Notes: generated from the sequence alone by a model not told the origin. A stretch of DNA of 64,000 nucleotides from Gaiella occulta (GCF_003351045.1 NZ_QQZY01000002.1:248001-312000), one strand, 5' to 3'; positions 45,363 through 53,802 are shown, counted from the first letter of the stretch. Translations and numbers: made by a program.

Positions 45363-45602
45363 CTACGGGATCCGCAGGACCTGCCCCGGCGCGATCGCCG
45401 TGCCGCGCAGCCGGTTGCGCTCCTGCAGCCGCCAGACACCCTCGCGTGGATCGCCGCCGTAGGTCGAGGCGGCGATCGACCAGAGCGTGTCGCCCGGCTT
45501 CACCCGGTAGGCGCGCTCGGGGCCGGACGCGCCCGAGTCCCGTGCCAGGACGGCCCACAGGCCGACGGCGACAAGGGAGACGAGAAGCAGTCGAACGAAC
45601 AT
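45363..45602 (-). CDS. LexA-controlled LysM membrane protein (YneA/Rv2719c-like)
   Basis: The 79-residue protein has an N-terminal membrane segment (FVRLLLVSLVAVGLWAVLA) and a single LysM domain (YRVKPGDTLWSIAASTYGGD ending GQVLRIP). This is the plan of B. subtilis YneA and mycobacterial Rv2719c, SOS-induced cell-division suppressors. Two LexA boxes overlap its promoter and start codon. I use ATG 45602, 9 nt downstream of the -10 box; an ATG at 45620 would lie inside the promoter. The division-inhibitor role is inferred from architecture and regulation; lexA is not in the window. Confidence 0.8.
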   Translation of the reverse strand: MFVRLLLVSLVAVGLWAVLARDSGASGPERAYRVKPGDTLWSIAASTYGGDPREGVWRLQERNRLRGTAIAPGQVLRIP

Positions 45603-45609
45603 GTGTTCG
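45596..45609. promoter_or_regulatory. SOS (LexA) box 1
   Basis: CGAACATGTGTTCG fits the Gram-positive SOS box CGAACRNRYGTTYG exactly and is fully palindromic. It overlaps the ATG of the LysM gene. Confidence 0.85.
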
Positions 45610-45611
45610 AC

Positions 45612-45640
45612 ACTATGCACGAACAGGTGTTCGCTGTCAA
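45612..45640 (-). promoter_or_regulatory. Promoter of the LysM gene
   Basis: A perfect -35 TTGACA (45635-45640) and CATAGT (45612-45617) are 17 bp apart on the minus strand. Transcription would begin within a few bases of the ATG at 45602. Both LexA boxes overlap this promoter region, so LexA binding would block it. Confidence 0.8.
45620..45633. promoter_or_regulatory. SOS (LexA) box 2
   Basis: CGAACAGGTGTTCG fits the SOS box consensus. It fills most of the -35/-10 spacer of the LysM promoter and is centred 24 bp from box 1. Confidence 0.85.
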
Positions 45641-47127
45641 GCCGGCCATCGTACCTGCCGCGTGAAGGAGATCTCGCGCTCGCCGTTCGCCTCCGCGACG
45701 AGGCGCACGACCACCGTCGCGCGGGGCAACCCGCGGGGGCGCGGCAGCGTCACCCTGCCCGGCCGCGACGGCAGAGCCTTCGCGCCGGCGCATCCCGGGC
45801 TCGACGCCGTCCGCCGCGCGAGCGCCGCCGTCGCCCGCGCGGCCGCAATCGAGCCGGGCAGCAGGCACGCGACGACGTCGGCGCCCTCTCGCGCGCCGAC
45901 CTCCACGCGGACGCGCGCGCCGGCGACGGCGACCGCGGGCCGCGTCGCGCCCACGACTGCCTGCGCGGGCCGCCACGCGGCGCGCGCCGAGCGGCATCGC
46001 CCGGCCGCCGTCTCGGCGATCGCCTCGCGCACGGCCCCGGCGGCGGCGCGCGCCGTGCCGTCGAGCCGGTGCAACGCCGACTGGAAACCCGAGTCGCGGG
46101 GCGTATCGTCGTAGAAGCCGAAGATGTCGACGCCTCCGATGTCCGGATCGCAGGCCGCCGCGCGCACGAGCCGTCCGTAGATCGCCGCCTGGGTCGCCTC
46201 GTCGGTCACGGCGACGTTCTCGAGGCCCGTGTAGCCGGGCAGCGCCGACGTGTCGACCTGCCATCCCACCTCGTCGAGGAAGAGCCGCAGACCGTCCACG
46301 GTCGTCGGCTGCGCCGTGTCGTGGAACGCGTCCCACAGCGCCTGCTTGATGCGGTCGAGGTCGGCGAACCCCGCGTTCGGCCACGGGTAGCCGCGCTCCG
46401 GCGGATCGAGGGCGCTCTTCGGGTACGGGTGGAAGCTGAGGCCGTCCATCAGCGGCTGCAGCCGACCGCTCGCCCGGTACCAGCGGCCGAGGGCGGCGAG
46501 GAAGCGCACCGGCGAGGTGGAGACGTTGCTCGGCGCCGTCGGCCGGTCGTTGCCGCGCGGCGACAGGCCGACGCCGATGACGAGGATGTCGGGGTCGACT
46601 GCCTTGAGCGCGTCGTACCCGGCCGCGAGGAAGCGCCCGGCGACGGCCGCGGACACGTTGTTGCCGGCGGCGTCGAACTGCGGGCGCAGGAAGGCGGGCT
46701 GGTTGGGCTCGTTCATGAGCACGTAGCGCCTCACGTCCGGGTAGCGCTCGGCGAGCGCCGTCAACTGCGCAGCGAATCCCGCCGGTGTGGCGAGCCCCGC
46801 CTCTACCTCGCGCGGCGGATACGGGTACACCGCGAGCGAGACGCGGAGCCCGGCGGCGAGCGCGAGCGGGATCGTGCGGTCGAGCAGCGCCTCGTCCTGG
46901 ATCAGCCCCGGCTCGCTCGGAAGGTACCGCGTCGTGATCACCGTCTCGCGCAGGCCGAGCGCGGCCATCTGCGCGTAGAAGACGGCGCCTCCGTCCGGCG
47001 CGTACTTGCCCGTGTCGTCGTTCGCGCCGATCTCGGCGCCGAGCGCCACGGCGGCGCACGCGAGCGCCGTCAGCCCGACCGCAGCCGCCACAGCAGATCT
47101 CCGCACCAGCGGTCTCCTTCGCCGCAT
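45637..47127 (-). CDS. Secreted glycoside hydrolase, clan GH-A type
   Basis: The 496-residue protein has an Arg-rich start and hydrophobic signal peptide (about 1-32, cut near ALGAE). A TIM barrel follows with the acid/base motif YVLMNEPNQPAF and a nucleophile candidate in LFLDEVGWQVDT, as in GH5/GH39-like enzymes. A beta-rich C-terminal domain (about 390-496) completes it. A strong GGAGGGAGGGGAG precedes the ATG. The substrate is unknown. Its stop lies within the LysM promoter. Confidence 0.82.
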   Translation of the reverse strand: MRRRRPLVRRSAVAAAVGLTALACAAVALGAEIGANDDTGKYAPDGGAVFYAQMAALGLRETVITTRYLPSEPGLIQDEALLDRTIPLALAAGLRVSLAVYPYPPREVEAGLATPAGFAAQLTALAERYPDVRRYVLMNEPNQPAFLRPQFDAAGNNVSAAVAGRFLAAGYDALKAVDPDILVIGVGLSPRGNDRPTAPSNVSTSPVRFLAALGRWYRASGRLQPLMDGLSFHPYPKSALDPPERGYPWPNAGFADLDRIKQALWDAFHDTAQPTTVDGLRLFLDEVGWQVDTSALPGYTGLENVAVTDEATQAAIYGRLVRAAACDPDIGGVDIFGFYDDTPRDSGFQSALHRLDGTARAAAGAVREAIAETAAGRCRSARAAWRPAQAVVGATRPAVAVAGARVRVEVGAREGADVVACLLPGSIAAARATAALARRTASSPGCAGAKALPSRPGRVTLPRPRGLPRATVVVRLVAEANGEREISFTRQVRWPA

Positions 47128-47164
47128 CTCCCCTCCCTCCTCGCCTGCCCGCGGAGCGGACGGG

Positions 47165-48187
47165 CTAGAGCCGCGCCAGCACCGCGTCGAGCAGGGGTCC
47201 GGCGCCGAAGCGCACGGGATCGCCGGCAGGAAGGCCTGTCTCCTCCTCCGTGTCGGCGATCGCCGTACGGGCCGCGACGTCGGAGAGGCCGCGCGTGTTC
47301 AGCGCCACGCAGGCGACCACGGCCCGCCGGCGCGTGAGCGAGATGCGCTCGTGCAGCTCGACGAGCTCGGGCAGCGGCACGAGCGGATGACCGGGGTAGC
47401 CGTCCACCTCGGTCGCGCCCGCGCGATGGCAGAGCACGAGCACGTGGGGTGCCGAGCCGTGGAGAAGACCGAGCGTGACGCCCGAGTAGGCGGGGTGGGA
47501 GACGGCTCCCTGGCCCTCGACGAGCAGCAGCTCTCCGCCGCGCTCGTGCCCTTCGACGACGAGCCGCTCGGCAGCTCCCGCGATGAAGTCGCTGACGACC
47601 GAGTCCACCGCGATCCCCCAGCCCGCGATCGCGATTCCCGTCTGGCCGGTCGGCACGAAGCACGAGGCGATCCCGCGCGCGCGCGCCTCGCGGTCGAGCT
47701 CGAGCGAGACCGTCATCTTCCCGATCGCGCAGTCGGAGCCGACGGTGAGCACGATCCGCGCGGGCAGTTCGAGATTCGCGCCGCTCGGCACGTCGAGCCC
47801 CGCGGGGGGCCGGCGCAGATCGAGGAGCTCGACGGCGAAGCGCCGCGCCAGCTCGGCGAGCTCCGGGTCGTCGGCAACGAACTCGTGCAGCCCGTTCTCG
47901 ATCCCGAGCCCGTGCCGGATGCACGCCTTCAGCAGCTCGCGCCAGGCCGGGGGGAAGCGACCTCCCTGCGTCGCCACGCCGACGAGCGCGCGCGTTGGCC
48001 CGAAGCAGAGGGAGGAGTCGACGTCGGCGACGATCGGGATGCCGTCCTCCATCTCGCCCGCGCGCTGCGAGTCGAGAATCGCGACGACGTCCTCGCGCCG
48101 GTAGCGGAGCACGCCACGCATGGTCTTGCCGTAGTGCGGGTCGCCCGAGTAGCCCTCGGCGAGGATGAGCAGCCGCCTAGCCGACAC
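47165..48187 (-). CDS. dgcN: DUF1611 protein, D-glutamate N-acetyltransferase DgcN-like
   Basis: The 340-residue protein matches DUF1611: LLILAEGYSGDPHYGKTMRGVLRY, a P-loop-like TVGSDCAIGKMTVSLEL, FVPTGQTGIAIAGWGIAVD and LLLVEGQGAVSHPAYSGVTLGLLHG. DgcN proteins N-acetylate D-glutamate, and DgcA then racemises the product to N-acetyl-L-glutamate. The DgcA-like gene overlaps this one by 11 nt, which supports that assignment. Activity is inferred from family and pairing. Confidence 0.8.
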   Translation of the reverse strand: MSARRLLILAEGYSGDPHYGKTMRGVLRYRREDVVAILDSQRAGEMEDGIPIVADVDSSLCFGPTRALVGVATQGGRFPPAWRELLKACIRHGLGIENGLHEFVADDPELAELARRFAVELLDLRRPPAGLDVPSGANLELPARIVLTVGSDCAIGKMTVSLELDREARARGIASCFVPTGQTGIAIAGWGIAVDSVVSDFIAGAAERLVVEGHERGGELLLVEGQGAVSHPAYSGVTLGLLHGSAPHVLVLCHRAGATEVDGYPGHPLVPLPELVELHERISLTRRRAVVACVALNTRGLSDVAARTAIADTEEETGLPAGDPVRFGAGPLLDAVLARL

Positions 48188-49181
48188 CGAGGCCCGGCCC
48201 TTCCGACGGCACCTGGACGCCGTCGACGAACGCGACGCCGGGGGACGGGTCCTCGGCGAGGAGCAGGTTGCCGTCGAGGTCGACGTGGTCGCACAGCGGC
48301 GCGACCACGCAGCCGGCGGCGATGCCGAGCCCCGACTCGACCATGCAGCCGAGCATGACGCCGAGGCCGAGCGCACGGGCGGCATGGGCCATCCGCAGCG
48401 CCTCGCGGATGCCGCCGGACTTCGCGAGCTTGATGGTGATGCCGTGGCCGATCTCCGCGCACGTCGCGACGTCGGCGAGCGTGTGGCAGTCCTCGTCGAG
48501 GTAGATCGGGAGCGGCGAGCGCTCCCGCAGCAGCGCCCCGCCCGGGTCGCCGGCCGGCAGCGGCTGCTCGACGTACTCGACGCCGAGCGCCGCGAGCTCC
48601 GGGACCGCCGCGAGCGCCTCGTCGACCGACCACCACTCGTTGACGTCGACCTGCAGCGGCAGGTCGGTGCGGCTGCGCACCGCCCGCACACGCTCGACGT
48701 CGAGCCCGTCGCCGCCGCCGAGCTTCAGCTTCAGCCTGCGGAAGCGGTTGCCGACGCGCTCGGTACGCCGCGCCATGTCGTCGGGATCGCCGAGCCAGAT
48801 CGTCCACGAAGTCGGAGGGCCGGCGCGCGGCAGACCGAGCAACCGCCACACGGGCATGCCGAGGAGCTTCCCCTGGAGATCGTGGAGCGCCGCGTCGAGA
48901 GCGGACTTCGCGGCCTGCTCGCCCGGCACCTCGGCGAGCCGCGCGCCGATCTCCTCCAGCGCGAACGGGTCGCCGCCGAGCAGACCGGCGTGCTCCGTCA
49001 CGAACGCGAGCGCGGAGGCGGCCGTCTCGTCGTAGCGGTCGATCGGCGCACCCTCGCCGCGGCCGACGACGCCGCCGTGGCGCAGCGAGACGTGCACCAC
49101 ATCCTCCTCGTCGCGGGCCTCGCGGGCGATCACGAACGTCTCCGCGAGGCGCAGGCGGACGATGCGGGCGTCGACCTCCAT
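48177..49181 (-). CDS. dgcA: Enolase-superfamily racemase/epimerase, DgcA-like
   Basis: The 334-residue protein is of the mandelate racemase/dipeptide epimerase type. The catalytic Lys lies in RRLKLKLGG, metal ligands in LQVDVNEWW, YVEQPLP and IYLDEDCH, and the second Lys in TIKLAKSGGI. Dipeptide epimerase is the standard annotation; the adjacent DUF1611 gene points to N-acetyl-D-glutamate racemase. ATG 49181 follows TAGGCT by 6 nt, suggesting a leaderless mRNA. Confidence 0.82.
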   Translation of the reverse strand: MEVDARIVRLRLAETFVIAREARDEEDVVHVSLRHGGVVGRGEGAPIDRYDETAASALAFVTEHAGLLGGDPFALEEIGARLAEVPGEQAAKSALDAALHDLQGKLLGMPVWRLLGLPRAGPPTSWTIWLGDPDDMARRTERVGNRFRRLKLKLGGGDGLDVERVRAVRSRTDLPLQVDVNEWWSVDEALAAVPELAALGVEYVEQPLPAGDPGGALLRERSPLPIYLDEDCHTLADVATCAEIGHGITIKLAKSGGIREALRMAHAARALGLGVMLGCMVESGLGIAAGCVVAPLCDHVDLDGNLLLAEDPSPGVAFVDGVQVPSEGPGLGVG

Positions 49182-49333
49182 CACGCGAGCCTACCGTGCC
49201 GCGCCCGCTCCCTGAGACGGGTGAGCGAGCGCCTGCGGCGGCGATCCGATACCGCGTGCGTGGGTACCGCCGGCTTCTCCTCCCCGCGGTCCCGGCGCCG
49301 CTCGCTGCCCCGGAGGACTGCGCGGCGCCGCCG

Positions 49334-50270
49334 GTGACGGCGGTGGCCGCGACCGACGGGAGCGCCCGCCGGACGATCGGCGACATCCTGCTCGCGCACG
49401 GATTCGTCGACGGCGACGGGCTCGCTCGCGCCGTCGCCGAGCACGAGCGCACGGGGCAGCCGCTGGGCCAGATCCTCGTCGAGGCCGGCGTCATCACGCG
49501 GCTGGAGCTCGCGAGCGCCCTCGCCGAGCAGTGGTCCGACCCGGACAGCTCGGTCGCACCCGTCCCCCGCCCTGTCGAGAGAACGCCGCCCGGCGCACCG
49601 CCGCCCGCGCCAGAGCCGGCGTCGCCGCTCGACCTGCGCTCCCTCGTCCGCCTGCAGGACGGCGTCGCCGACCTTGCCAGGCGCCTGGCGGCGGCCGAGC
49701 CGCGGCTCGCCGACCTCGACGGTCGCGGAGCACCGCGAGCAGCACCGGCAGGCGTTCGGCGAGCTCGCAGAGCAGATCGACGAGACCCTCGCGGCCGCGG
49801 CCGGCGACCCCGCTCTCGCAGAGCGAATCGATGCGCTCGAAGACCGCCTCGACGAGGTTGCCGCGCAGGCCGCGGTCGCCGACGTGATCGAGGAGCGCCC
49901 GCGCGCTGCGGCGCGCGCGGGCGACGACACCGAGAAGGAGCTCGAGCGGCTGCGCATGGCGATCGAGCGTGTGAGCCTGCACCTCGGCGAGCACGAGCGC
50001 GCGATCGCCGGCGTGAGGCGCTCGAGGGGAGTCGCGCAGCGTCTGGACGAGCTGGCGGCGCGTGTAGACGGCCTCGTCGCCGGCGAGCCCGCGGGCGCCG
50101 CGGGCGGTACCGATCCCTCCCGCGCCCGCCTCGAGGCGCTCGCGCGTCGCCTCGAGGCGGCCGAGGCCGTCCGGGCGGCCGAGCACGAGAAGCTGCTGAC
50201 GAAGCTGGAGCGCATGGCGTCGTCGATCGACCGGCGCCTGCACCGGCTCGAGACCGGCGGCGACGCCTGA
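49334..50270 (+). pseudogene. GspE/MshE N-terminal-domain plus coiled-coil protein, frameshifted
   Basis: The first part has a GspE_N (MshEN-like) domain: RRTIGDILLAHGFVDGDGLARAVAEHERTGQPLGQILVEAGVITRLELASAL. These domains can bind c-di-GMP. After RLAAAEPRLADLD (near 49722) homology passes to another frame with TVAEHREQHRQAFGELAEQIDETLAAA and a long coiled coil to 50270. Removing one G in GACGGTCG would join them. The start is uncertain; the frame opens further upstream to 49196. Role unknown. Confidence 0.65.
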
Positions 50271-50306
50271 GCCGGCGCTCGCCCGCGCTGTGAACGCTTG
50301 CTTCAC

Positions 50307-50333
50307 CGTGGGGGAACCCATGGTTCCCCCACG
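50307..50333. terminator. 12-bp perfect hairpin beyond tRNA-Arg
   Basis: CGTGGGGGAACC (50307-50318) pairs perfectly with 50322-50333 around a 3-nt loop. It lies 21 nt past the 3' end of tRNA-Arg on the minus strand and 37 nt past the coiled-coil gene on the plus strand, so it may terminate both. There is no T tract. Confidence 0.55.
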
Positions 50334-50354
50334 AACCCCCTCCTTCGCAACCGA

Positions 50355-50427
50355 TGCGCCCGGAAGGATTCGAACCTTCGACCTCGCGCTCCGGAGGCGC
50401 GCGCTCTATCCCCTGAGCTACGGGCGC
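50355..50427 (-). tRNA. tRNA-Arg (anticodon CCG)
   Basis: A complete cloverleaf on the minus strand has acceptor stem GCGCCCG/CGGGCGC, anticodon stem CGCGC/GCGCG with loop CTCCGGA (anticodon CCG, codon CGG), T loop TTCGAAT and discriminator A. CCA is not encoded. TAGACT, a -10 box, lies about 12 nt upstream. Confidence 0.95.
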
Positions 50428-50542
50428 TCGTGGTGGCGCAGTCTAGCCCGGATCTTCCACCCGGCGCGGGAGCTGCATCCCGTCCGCCCCGCGATCCCGG
50501 CAAACGGAGAACCCCGGGCCGGCGACACGTAGGATCAGCGTG

Positions 50543-51169
50543 ATGGGACTCGTCCTGTACGACAATCCGCGCTCGTCGAACGCGCTCAAGGTGCGGTTCA
50601 TGCTGGCCGAGCTCGGTCTCGACCACGAGCGCCGCCTCGTCCCCTTCGACCGGCCGCGGCCCGGCTGGTACCTGGCGGTCAACCCCGTCGGAGGCATCCC
50701 GGCGCTCGAGGACGACGGGCTCGTCGTCTCCGAGTCGAACACGATCCTCCGCTACCTCGCCGGCAGGGAGCGGCGCGTCGACCTCTACCCCGGCGAGCCG
50801 CGCGAGCGGGCTCCCGTCGACGAGCTGCTCGACCGCTGGTCGCTCACCTTCCGGCCCGCCTTCTTCCGATACGAAGTGGCGGCGCTCGGATTCAGCCCGG
50901 ACAAGGGCGTCGGCGCGGGCGCGCCCGACACGGCCGCGCTGCCCGGCATCGTCGCGGCGATCGCACCCACGCTGCGGCTGCTCGACGGCCTCGTCGACCG
51001 CTCCGGCTTCGCGCTCGGCCGCTTCACGATCGCCGACGTCGCAGCGGCGCCCGTGCTCTACCGCACGCTCCACTCCGGCCTCGATCTCGGGCCCTACCCG
51101 AACGTGCTGCGCTGGCGCGAGACCATCGTCGCCCTGCCGGCGCTGGCAGCGGCCGGGCCCGTTCTCTGA
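50543..51169 (+). CDS. Glutathione S-transferase-family protein
   Basis: The 208-residue protein has the thioredoxin-like N-terminal domain (LVLYDNPRSSNALKVRFMLAELGL, NPVGGIPALEDDGLVVSESNTILRYLA) and an all-helical C-terminal domain (GRFTIADVAAAPVLYR). Ser near residue 11 could be the thiol-activating residue. Actinobacteria mostly use mycothiol, so the co-substrate is unclear. TAGGAT lies 7 nt before the ATG; a GTG at 50540 is also possible. Confidence 0.9.
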   Translation: MGLVLYDNPRSSNALKVRFMLAELGLDHERRLVPFDRPRPGWYLAVNPVGGIPALEDDGLVVSESNTILRYLAGRERRVDLYPGEPRERAPVDELLDRWSLTFRPAFFRYEVAALGFSPDKGVGAGAPDTAALPGIVAAIAPTLRLLDGLVDRSGFALGRFTIADVAAAPVLYRTLHSGLDLGPYPNVLRWRETIVALPALAAAGPVL

Positions 51170-51296
51170 TCGGGCGCGTACGGCTTCGCTGCGCCTGTCC
51201 AGGCCTCTCCCGCCCCGTGCGGACACCGCAGCGACGCCCGCCGTCGCCTCCGGCTGAGCCCGCGCGGCGGCCCCTGGCCACGGAAGGCATCCCGGG

Positions 51297-51302
51297 TACA
51301 AT
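51297..51302 (+). promoter_or_regulatory. -10 box upstream of corA
   Basis: TACAAT ends 7 nt before an ATG at 51310, the spacing seen at leaderless starts elsewhere in this window. That ATG opens a 42-codon frame overlapping the corA start in a different frame. Confidence 0.55.
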
Positions 51303-51343
51303 CCCGAACATGGCGTACGCGATCGACGACCCCCTCAGTACCT

Positions 51344-52333
51344 ATGCCGAGCCTGCCCCGCATCGCACGCAGGAGCCGCGCCCGCGCAGGCGCGGAGGTC
51401 GCGGCACGCGTCTCGCCGCTCCGCGAGATCGCCGCTAGCGGCCTCACCTGGGTCAACGTCGTCGGGCCCGACCTCGACACGGCGAACGCGCTCTCGGAGC
51501 GATTCGGCTGGCACCCGCTCGACGTCGAGGACATCGTCTCGAAGCGCCAGCGCCCGAAGGTCGACGACTACGAGGAGGACGGCTACCTATTCACCGTCCT
51601 CCACTTCCCCGTCTACGACAAGACGATCCAGCGCCTCAACGGCGCCGAGCTCGACATCTTCATCGGGCCCGACTACCTGGTCACGATCCCCAACCGCGAG
51701 CTCCTGCCCGTGACGCGCCTGTTCGGACGCTGCGAGAGCGACGACGCATTCCGCGAGCAGCTGTTCGCCAAGGGCACGGGCCGCCTTCTCTACGAGGTGC
51801 TCGACGACCTGTTCGACTACTGCTTCCCCATCCTCGACAAGATCGGGCACAAGCTCGACTCGATCGAGGACGAGATGTTCGAGGGGCACGCCGAGGACGT
51901 CGTGCGCGACATCTCGAACGTGAAGCAGGAGATCATCTCCTACCGGAAGGTGATCAAGCCGGAGCGCTCCACCCTGCGCGTGCTCGAGCGCCGCGTCGAC
52001 AAGTTCCTGCCCGAGGAGCTCGAGCTCTACTTCGACGACATCGTCGACGCCGCCGAGCGCATCTGGGATCAGCTCGACAACTACAAGGAGGTCGTCGACG
52101 GCCTCGAGTCCACGAACGAGTCGGTGATCTCGCACCGCCAGAATGACGTGCTGCGCGTGCTCACGATCTTCAGCGTGCTCATGCTGCCGCTGACGCTCAT
52201 CTCCGGCATCTTCGGGATGAACGTCGACTTCCCCGGCTTCGGGACGCACGAGGCGTTCTGGGTCGTCGTCGGCGTGATGGTCGCGGTCATGGGCGTGATG
52301 ATCGGGTTCTTCCGGCTCAAGCGCTGGCTCTAG
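51344..52333 (+). CDS. corA: CorA-family magnesium transporter
   Basis: The 329-residue protein has a long cytoplasmic N-terminal funnel domain with LTWVNVVGPDLDTANALSERFGWHPLDVEDI and DYLVTIPNREL. Two C-terminal membrane helices follow, with the pore motif FGMN in SGIFGMNVDFPG. It forms pentameric Mg2+ channels. The N-terminal 25 residues (Arg/Ala-rich) look unnatural. The best promoter points to an ATG at 51310 in another frame, so the true N-terminus may lie there with one indel between. Confidence 0.92.
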   Translation: MPSLPRIARRSRARAGAEVAARVSPLREIAASGLTWVNVVGPDLDTANALSERFGWHPLDVEDIVSKRQRPKVDDYEEDGYLFTVLHFPVYDKTIQRLNGAELDIFIGPDYLVTIPNRELLPVTRLFGRCESDDAFREQLFAKGTGRLLYEVLDDLFDYCFPILDKIGHKLDSIEDEMFEGHAEDVVRDISNVKQEIISYRKVIKPERSTLRVLERRVDKFLPEELELYFDDIVDAAERIWDQLDNYKEVVDGLESTNESVISHRQNDVLRVLTIFSVLMLPLTLISGIFGMNVDFPGFGTHEAFWVVVGVMVAVMGVMIGFFRLKRWL

Positions 52334-52395
52334 CCCGGATCGAGCGCCGCGCCGACCGGGGGCCGCCGGACGCCGCTCGCTCGCAGTGGAGCCCT

Positions 52396-52424
52396 CGTCC
52401 GAGGGATGCTGTTGCCCTCGGACG
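52396..52424. terminator. 10-bp hairpin after corA
   Basis: CGTCCGAGGG (52396-52405) pairs with 52415-52424 around a 9-nt loop, 63 nt after the corA stop. It is a plausible terminator without a T tract, or a leader structure for the small gene at 52494. Confidence 0.45.
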
Positions 52425-52493
52425 GGGGATGTCCGCTCACCTGCGCTGCGGGAACACTGCGGGCCTGATCGTCGGCGGCACCGGGAGGACGAG

Positions 52494-52697
52494 ATGCACG
52501 CGACACCGTCGGAGATCCACGGCGTCGGCGACGCCGCCGAGATCCTCGCCGCGCGCTTCGAGACCCTCGTCTGGCACGGCTGCGAGCCGGAGCACGCGCT
52601 CGCCATCGCGGGCGCGCCCGACGTCGAGCTCCTCGACGCGCTCGACCTCGTCGCGCGCGACTGCCCGGCACGCCTCATCCTGCCCATCCTCGCCTGA
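52494..52697 (+). CDS. Small conserved-looking protein of unknown function
   Basis: The 67-residue protein begins MHATPSEIHGVGDAAEILAARFETLVWHG and ends ARDCPARLILPILA. GGGAGG stands 5 nt before the ATG. It is soluble and has no domain I recognise. Spacing, ribosome site and codon use suggest a real gene. It converges with the PPK2 gene. Confidence 0.65.
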   Translation: MHATPSEIHGVGDAAEILAARFETLVWHGCEPEHALAIAGAPDVELLDALDLVARDCPARLILPILA

Positions 52698-52742
52698 GCG
52701 AGGCTCGGCGGGCGACGAGGTGGAGCCGGCGCCCGCGGGGCG

Positions 52743-53546
52743 CTACTCGATGCGCAGCCCCTCGATCCCGCTCTCGGGCTCGGGCAGCTTCGGGTCGACG
52801 CGCTCGAGCGCGTCGACGAGCAGTCCGGCGACGGCCGTCGCCTTGACCCAGTTGCGGTCGGCGGGCACGACATGCCACGGCGCGTGCTCGCTCGAGGTCT
52901 GCTCGATCACGTCCTCGTACGCGGCGAGGTACTCGTCGAAGCGCGCACGCACGGCAAGGTCGTCGCGGCGGAACTTCCATCGCTTCTCCGGGTCGTCGAC
53001 GCGCTCCTGGAGGCGTCGGCGCTGCTCGTCCTTCGACACGTTGAGGAACACCTTCACGATCGACGTACCCTCGTCGGCGAGCATCCGCTCCCACGCGACG
53101 ATGTGCCCGGGTCGCCGCCGCCACACCCGCTCCGGGGCGAGCTCGAGCATGCGCACCGCGACGACGTCCTCGTAGTGCGAGCGATTGAAGATGCCGATCT
53201 CGCCGCGGGCCGGCAGCACGGCGTGCACGCGCCACAGGTAGTCGTGGGCGAGCTCGGTCGACGTCGGCGCCTTGAACGAGGCGACGCGGCAGCCCTGCGG
53301 GTTGACGCCCGCGAACACGGAGCGCACGACGCCGTCCTTCCCCGACGCGTCGAGGCCCTGCAGGACGAGCAGCACGCTGTGGCGCGCCTCGGCGTAGAGC
53401 CGCTGCTGCAGCACCTCGATGCGGGCCTTCAGTTCCTCCAGGCGGGCGTGGGCGCGCGCCTTGTCCCTCAGTCCGAGGTCGTCGCGCGGGTCGCGCGCCG
53501 CGATCCGCGGCTTCTCGCCGGGGCCGATGCGCATTCGCTGGATCAT
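52743..53546 (-). CDS. Polyphosphate kinase 2 family protein
   Basis: The 267-residue PPK2 transfers phosphate between polyphosphate and nucleotides. Walker A lies in LLVLQGLDASGKDGVV, followed by FKAPTSTELAHDYLWRVHAVLP, IFNRSHYEDVVAVRMLEL (Walker B region) and the lid VFLNVSKDEQRRRLQERVDDPEKRWKF. The single-domain size fits class I or III enzymes; whether it acts on NDP or NMP cannot be fixed. TAGAGT lies 7 nt before the ATG. Confidence 0.93.
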   Translation of the reverse strand: MIQRMRIGPGEKPRIAARDPRDDLGLRDKARAHARLEELKARIEVLQQRLYAEARHSVLLVLQGLDASGKDGVVRSVFAGVNPQGCRVASFKAPTSTELAHDYLWRVHAVLPARGEIGIFNRSHYEDVVAVRMLELAPERVWRRRPGHIVAWERMLADEGTSIVKVFLNVSKDEQRRRLQERVDDPEKRWKFRRDDLAVRARFDEYLAAYEDVIEQTSSEHAPWHVVPADRNWVKATAVAGLLVDALERVDPKLPEPESGIEGLRIE

Positions 53547-53553
53547 CGCAGGC

Positions 53554-53563
53554 ACTCTAGACT
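53554..53563. promoter_or_regulatory. Bidirectional -10 element between PPK2 and a small gene
   Basis: ACTCTAGACT contains TAGAGT on the minus strand (7 nt before PPK2 ATG 53546) and TAGACT on the plus strand (6 nt before GTG 53570). The two boxes share two base pairs, so the promoters are mutually exclusive. Confidence 0.6.
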
Positions 53564-53569
53564 CGCGCC

Positions 53570-53802
53570 GTGGCCGATCGCGGCTCCTTCCAGCCCGGCA
53601 AGGCCGTCGAGCCTGCCACCGGCAAGCCCGGCGGACGAGCGACGACCTCGCGCGGCTCGAGCAGGAGAGCCTCGACGAGGTGACGAGGATCGACGAGCGC
53701 CGGCGCAGCGTCGCCGACAACGTTGAGAGGATCTCGATCCGCCTCGAGGCGACCGACGTCCGCGTGCTCGAGTCGAGGCTCGTCTGGGTGCCTGGCGCGT
53801 AG
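53570..53802 (+). pseudogene. Small unknown protein, probable single-base frameshift
   Basis: GTG 53570 opens VADRGSFQPGKAVEPATGKPGGRA; the next good stretch (SDDLARLEQESLDEVTRIDERRRSV...VLESRLVWVPGA) lies in another frame to 53802. One missing base near 53640 would give about 78 residues with a helical middle. The promoter spacing supports the GTG. I recognise no family. Confidence 0.45.
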
